Assembly (NCBI GenBank): GCA_000433415.1
Contig: FR890508.1
Coordinates: 1,153-9,408 of the forward strand
Length of the DNA: 8,256 bases
Source: Clostridium sp. CAG:448
GTDB lineage: Bacteria; Bacillota; Clostridia; Oscillospirales; CAG-272
Direction: 5' to 3'
Shown here: piece after piece, positions 5,940 through 8,256 of the stretch
Position numbering within the stretch: position 1 is the first letter of the stretch
How the letters are laid out: the number at the start of each line of letters is the position of its first letter
The notes under the pieces: model-generated
What the model saw: only the letters and a program-made list of their open reading frames with translations
Databases searched by the model: none
What the model was told of the DNA's origin: nothing
Position numbers and translations under genes: made by a program

Positions 5940-7301
5940 ATGCGTTCGATGACTGAAAAAAGAGGCGCGTCCCTGACATCGGGACCGCTTATGCGGCAGA
6001 TTCTGACTTTCAGCCTTCCATTGATTGCGTCCAACCTGTTGCAGGTGCTGTTCAATATGTCGGATATTGCGGTGGTCGGGCAGTTTGCCGGACCGAATGC
6101 GATGGGTTCGGTCGGTTCGACCACGACAATGGTCACACTGTTTACCGGGCTCCTGATCGGAATCGGCAGCGGTGTCAATGCGCTGACTGCCCGTCACGCG
6201 GGAGCGGGGGATGTCGATCGGGTGCGCAGAACCGTGCAGAATGCGCTTGTGGTCTGTTTTTTCTACGGACTTCTGATCGGTGCCGCCGGACTTGCCGGCG
6301 CCCGCGGCTTACTTCTCCTGCTTGGCACCAAAGAAGAACTGCTGGAGGGTGCCGTCCTTTATATTCGCATTTATCTTCTGGGGATGCCGGCGCTTGCGCT
6401 GTACAATTTCGGCAACGGCGTTCTGAGCGCTGTCGGGGATACCAAAAGACCGCTTTACTGTCTGTTTTTTGCCGGCGTGCTGAATGTGGGACTGAATCTG
6501 TTGTTTGTAATTGTGTTCTCCATGGGAGTTGCCGGGGTTGCCGTGGCAAGTATTGTTTCCCAGTATGTCTCCGCCGGGCTGATTCTGTTTCTGCTTTTGC
6601 GGGAAAAGGGCATGGTGGGCTTGCGCCTGCTCGGTCTGCGTCTTTCGGGGGAATATGTCCGCCCTGTTTTGGCGCTCGGCGTGCCGGCGGGATTGCAGAA
6701 TGCAATCTTTGCGGTTGCAAACCTCTTCATTCAGGCGGCAGTCAATACCTTTGATACCGTGATCGTGGACGGAAATTCCGCCGCGATGAACGCGGACGCC
6801 CTGGTTTATGACGTTATGCAGGCGTTTTACGTTGCCTGTACCAGTTTTATGGCGCAGAATTACGGTGCCGGCAAGCGCAAACGCATCATGAAAAGCTATT
6901 ATCTGACATTGCTGTTTTCCTTTGCGTCCGCTTTGGTGATGGGGGTGGCACTGTTCTTTTGCGGCAGACCGTTCCTTTCGATTTTTACGACGCATCCGGA
7001 GGTCATTGATGCCGGTATGCTTCGCCTTTCCATTATGAGCTTTTCTTACTGCGTGTCGGCGTTTATGGATTGTACGATTGCCGCTTCACGCGGGCTGGGA
7101 AAAACCGCGATTCCCACGGTGATTGTGATCCTTGGTTCCTGCGTTTTTCGGGTTGCATGGGTCAAGACCGTTTTTGTATACTTCCATACAATCCCGTCGC
7201 TGTATCTGTTGTACGTAGTTTCCTGGACACTGACGGCAATCGCGGAAATTCTCTATTTCCGCCATGTTTCGCACCAGACATTGTCCGCGTTGCCGGAATA
7301 A
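5940..7301 (+). CDS. MATE-family multidrug/cation antiporter, second of a tandem pair
   Basis: The product is 453 residues from ATG 5940. This start has AAGG 6 bases upstream and an additional AGGAG (5922-5926) overlapping the stop of the first gene. The frame is open back to 5829, but that extension is Arg-rich, overlaps the first gene and precedes the normal MATE N-terminus. ATG 5949 is an alternative. About twelve helices are expected. TM1 carries LTFSLPLIASNLLQVLFN, and the N-half signature is GVLSAVGDTKRPLYCLFF with LNVGLNLLFV and GVAVASIVSQ. The C-half shows FMAQNYGAGKRKR and ASRGLGKTAIPT. Similarity to the first MATE by eye is limited to family motifs, so a recent duplication is unlikely. 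The pair could be two separate pumps or a heteromeric one. Transcription ends at the hairpin 7308-7349. Confidence 0.92.
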   Translation: MRSMTEKRGASLTSGPLMRQILTFSLPLIASNLLQVLFNMSDIAVVGQFAGPNAMGSVGSTTTMVTLFTGLLIGIGSGVNALTARHAGAGDVDRVRRTVQNALVVCFFYGLLIGAAGLAGARGLLLLLGTKEELLEGAVLYIRIYLLGMPALALYNFGNGVLSAVGDTKRPLYCLFFAGVLNVGLNLLFVIVFSMGVAGVAVASIVSQYVSAGLILFLLLREKGMVGLRLLGLRLSGEYVRPVLALGVPAGLQNAIFAVANLFIQAAVNTFDTVIVDGNSAAMNADALVYDVMQAFYVACTSFMAQNYGAGKRKRIMKSYYLTLLFSFASALVMGVALFFCGRPFLSIFTTHPEVIDAGMLRLSIMSFSYCVSAFMDCTIAASRGLGKTAIPTVIVILGSCVFRVAWVKTVFVYFHTIPSLYLLYVVSWTLTAIAEILYFRHVSHQTLSALPE

Positions 7302-7307
7302 AAAATA

Positions 7308-7349
7308 AGAATCGCTCCTGCCGTTTTTCTGTGCGGCAGAAGCGATTCT
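7308..7349. terminator. Shared hairpin terminator between convergent units
   Basis: AGAATCGCT (7308-7316) pairs with AGCGATTCT (7341-7349). After one C-A mismatch, CTGCCG (7318-7323) pairs with CGGCAG (7334-7339) around a 10-base loop. Read on the minus strand, the stem is followed directly by TATTTTTTATT, a good intrinsic terminator for the LytTR/LiaF-like pair. On the plus strand the downstream TGTTGTCGTT is poorer, so termination of the MATE operon may be weaker. The hairpin fills nearly all of the 55-base gap between the two stop codons. Confidence 0.8.
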
Positions 7350-7356
7350 GTTGTCG

Positions 7357-8043
7357 TTAAGATACACGTCTGACATCAATGGACCCCATGTTGCAGTCGC
7401 ATTGCAGGTGCAGGACGGGACCTGTACCGGCTAAGTCGTTGGGAAGCGTGATGTCGCCCATGTGATTGTCGGTTGTTGCGTCAATGCTCCAGTCATTCGG
7501 GACATACACGATTACGTGTCCCATGGAGCAATGGATGTTCAGCGTTCCGTCTCCCTTATACCGGTCAGCATTTTCAAAACGGACGACGGTTTCTCCCATT
7601 TTTACCCTGAGCATAAACCGTGAGAAATCTGTGCAGTCGATGTAGCGCATTTCGGAGGCGAAGGCAGAGCCGTTGTATTTCTTGCCTGTGGCGGTACTCC
7701 CGTCTTTTTTGCGGCGGAAGGCACCGGAGATAAAGGAAAGACCGATGGCAATCAGGACAGTGCTGAGCAGAACCAGCCAGTTGCTGATCAGCTTTTCATG
7801 TCCCCTTCCCATGTACTCCGATATTTCTTTTTGCAGAAGCATAAAGATCACGCCGAACGGAAAGGGAAAAAGAAACCAGTTGCGGTCAATGGCGATGCAG
7901 ATTCCGATGGCAAGCAGCACCAGCGAAAGCAGAAGCTTGGAGACAGGCAAAAGACCGATCACGCCCATACTGATGCCCATCGCGTTGAGCGGAATCAGGA
8001 TGGCGGTAAACAGACAAAGAATCCCCCAGACGATTTTTTTCAT
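7357..8043 (-). CDS. LiaF-like four-helix membrane protein with C-terminal beta-repeat domain
   Basis: The product is 228 residues, close to LiaF/YvqF proteins, which in Bacillus hold the envelope-stress system LiaRS inactive until cell-wall antibiotics act. Four hydrophobic segments are visible at about 4-24, 37-53, 56-70 and 88-106, followed by a basic RRKK stop-transfer patch at 110-113. The C-terminal half (about 130-228) is a soluble beta-rich domain with a regular Met-Gly motif at 149-150, 174-175, 195-196 and 219-220, each before a beta strand. This resembles the C-terminal domain of LiaF/VraT proteins, where FGG is more usual. The ATG has GAGG 8 bases upstream and overlaps the stop of the upstream LytTR gene as ATGA, so translation is coupled. 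It is probably a membrane partner or sensor modulating that regulator; this is inference from context. The family assignment is by eye. Confidence 0.75.
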   Translation of the reverse strand: MKKIVWGILCLFTAILIPLNAMGISMGVIGLLPVSKLLLSLVLLAIGICIAIDRNWFLFPFPFGVIFMLLQKEISEYMGRGHEKLISNWLVLLSTVLIAIGLSFISGAFRRKKDGSTATGKKYNGSAFASEMRYIDCTDFSRFMLRVKMGETVVRFENADRYKGDGTLNIHCSMGHVIVYVPNDWSIDATTDNHMGDITLPNDLAGTGPVLHLQCDCNMGSIDVRRVS

Positions 8044-8256
8044 TTTGCAATCCTCGTTTCGTAGATTTTTTCCTTGAGTATTTTGTAGTACATACGGGAG
8101 ATGTAAGCCTTTTTATAGGAATTGAAGAAGGTTGCCTCGGCGCTTCCGGTCAGGCTGTGTGACAGAGAGGCGACGTGCGCGGAATTCAGAATGCAGGACT
8201 TTGAAACCCGCACAAAGGTGTAGGGAAGCAGTGCCTCCAGTTCATACAGATTTGTG
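8040..8256 (-). CDS. LytTR-family DNA-binding transcriptional regulator, C-terminal 71 residues
   Basis: This frame was translated by hand and ends at TGA 8042-8040, overlapping the next ATG. It begins beyond the right edge. The visible part matches the end of a LytTR domain: LYELEALLPYTFVRVSKSCILN, then SLSHSLTGSAEATF and KKAYISRMYYKILKEKI. LytTR proteins bind direct-repeat DNA sites through a beta-fold and commonly control envelope, bacteriocin or virulence functions. Whether a receiver domain precedes it, as in two-component regulators, or it is a short stand-alone LytTR protein cannot be seen. Stand-alone LytTR proteins are often paired with a small membrane protein, which fits the coupled LiaF-like gene. 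It is likely transcribed with that gene from a promoter outside the window. Confidence 0.88.
   Translation of the reverse strand, partial: TNLYELEALLPYTFVRVSKSCILNSAHVASLSHSLTGSAEATFFNSYKKAYISRMYYKILKEKIYETRIAK

Noticed and set aside
5162..6178. A 338-codon minus-strand open frame across the junction of the two MATE genes
   Set aside because: Composition is that of an antisense shadow (rich in Arg, His, Pro and Thr), and it covers two clear membrane-protein genes.
7673..8077. Plus-strand open frames opposite the LiaF-like gene
   Set aside because: The minus-strand gene has four membrane segments, a ribosome site and ATGA coupling; the plus frames show none of this.

Overview
The window looks like a chromosomal segment of a Gram-positive anaerobe of the Bacillota, most likely class Clostridia. 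This is inferred from strong AGGAGG-type ribosome sites, near-consensus sigma-A promoters, a classic lipoprotein signal peptide, and a LytTR regulator coupled to a LiaF-like membrane protein. Base composition is near 50% GC by eye, and genes are tightly packed. No phage, transposon, CRISPR, tRNA or rRNA signal was seen.

Layout. Positions 1-505 (minus) hold the N-terminal 168 residues of deoxyribose-phosphate aldolase (deoC), running off the left edge, with a very good promoter at 537-565. A divergent intergenic region leads to a second promoter (712-741), an operator-like inverted repeat, and a 1120-residue lipoprotein gene (792-4154, plus) of unknown function, closed by an intrinsic terminator (4200-4228). 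A 311-base gap follows. It contains several nested inverted repeats and then a promoter with two perfect consensus hexamers (4407-4434). That promoter drives two consecutive MATE-family multidrug/cation exporters (4466-5923 and 5940-7301, plus), separated by 16 bases. A hairpin at 7308-7349 separates them from a convergent minus-strand pair: a LiaF-like four-helix membrane protein (7357-8043) and, overlapping it by an ATGA junction, the C-terminal half of a LytTR DNA-binding regulator (8040-8256, cut by the right edge).

How the parts relate. The window appears to hold four independent transcription units: deoC (nucleoside/deoxyribose catabolism), the large surface lipoprotein (probably binding or processing a glycan, by weak domain resemblance), a two-gene MATE efflux operon, and a LytTR/LiaF-like envelope-stress-type regulatory pair. 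Both the efflux operon and the LytTR/LiaF-like pair would fit a response to membrane-active compounds. They converge on a shared terminator, so co-regulation is only a guess.

The most interesting items are the uncharacterised lipoprotein, the candidate three-way-junction fold upstream of the MATE operon, the promoter-based correction of the first MATE start to GTG 4466, and the repeated Met-Gly motif in the LiaF-like domain.
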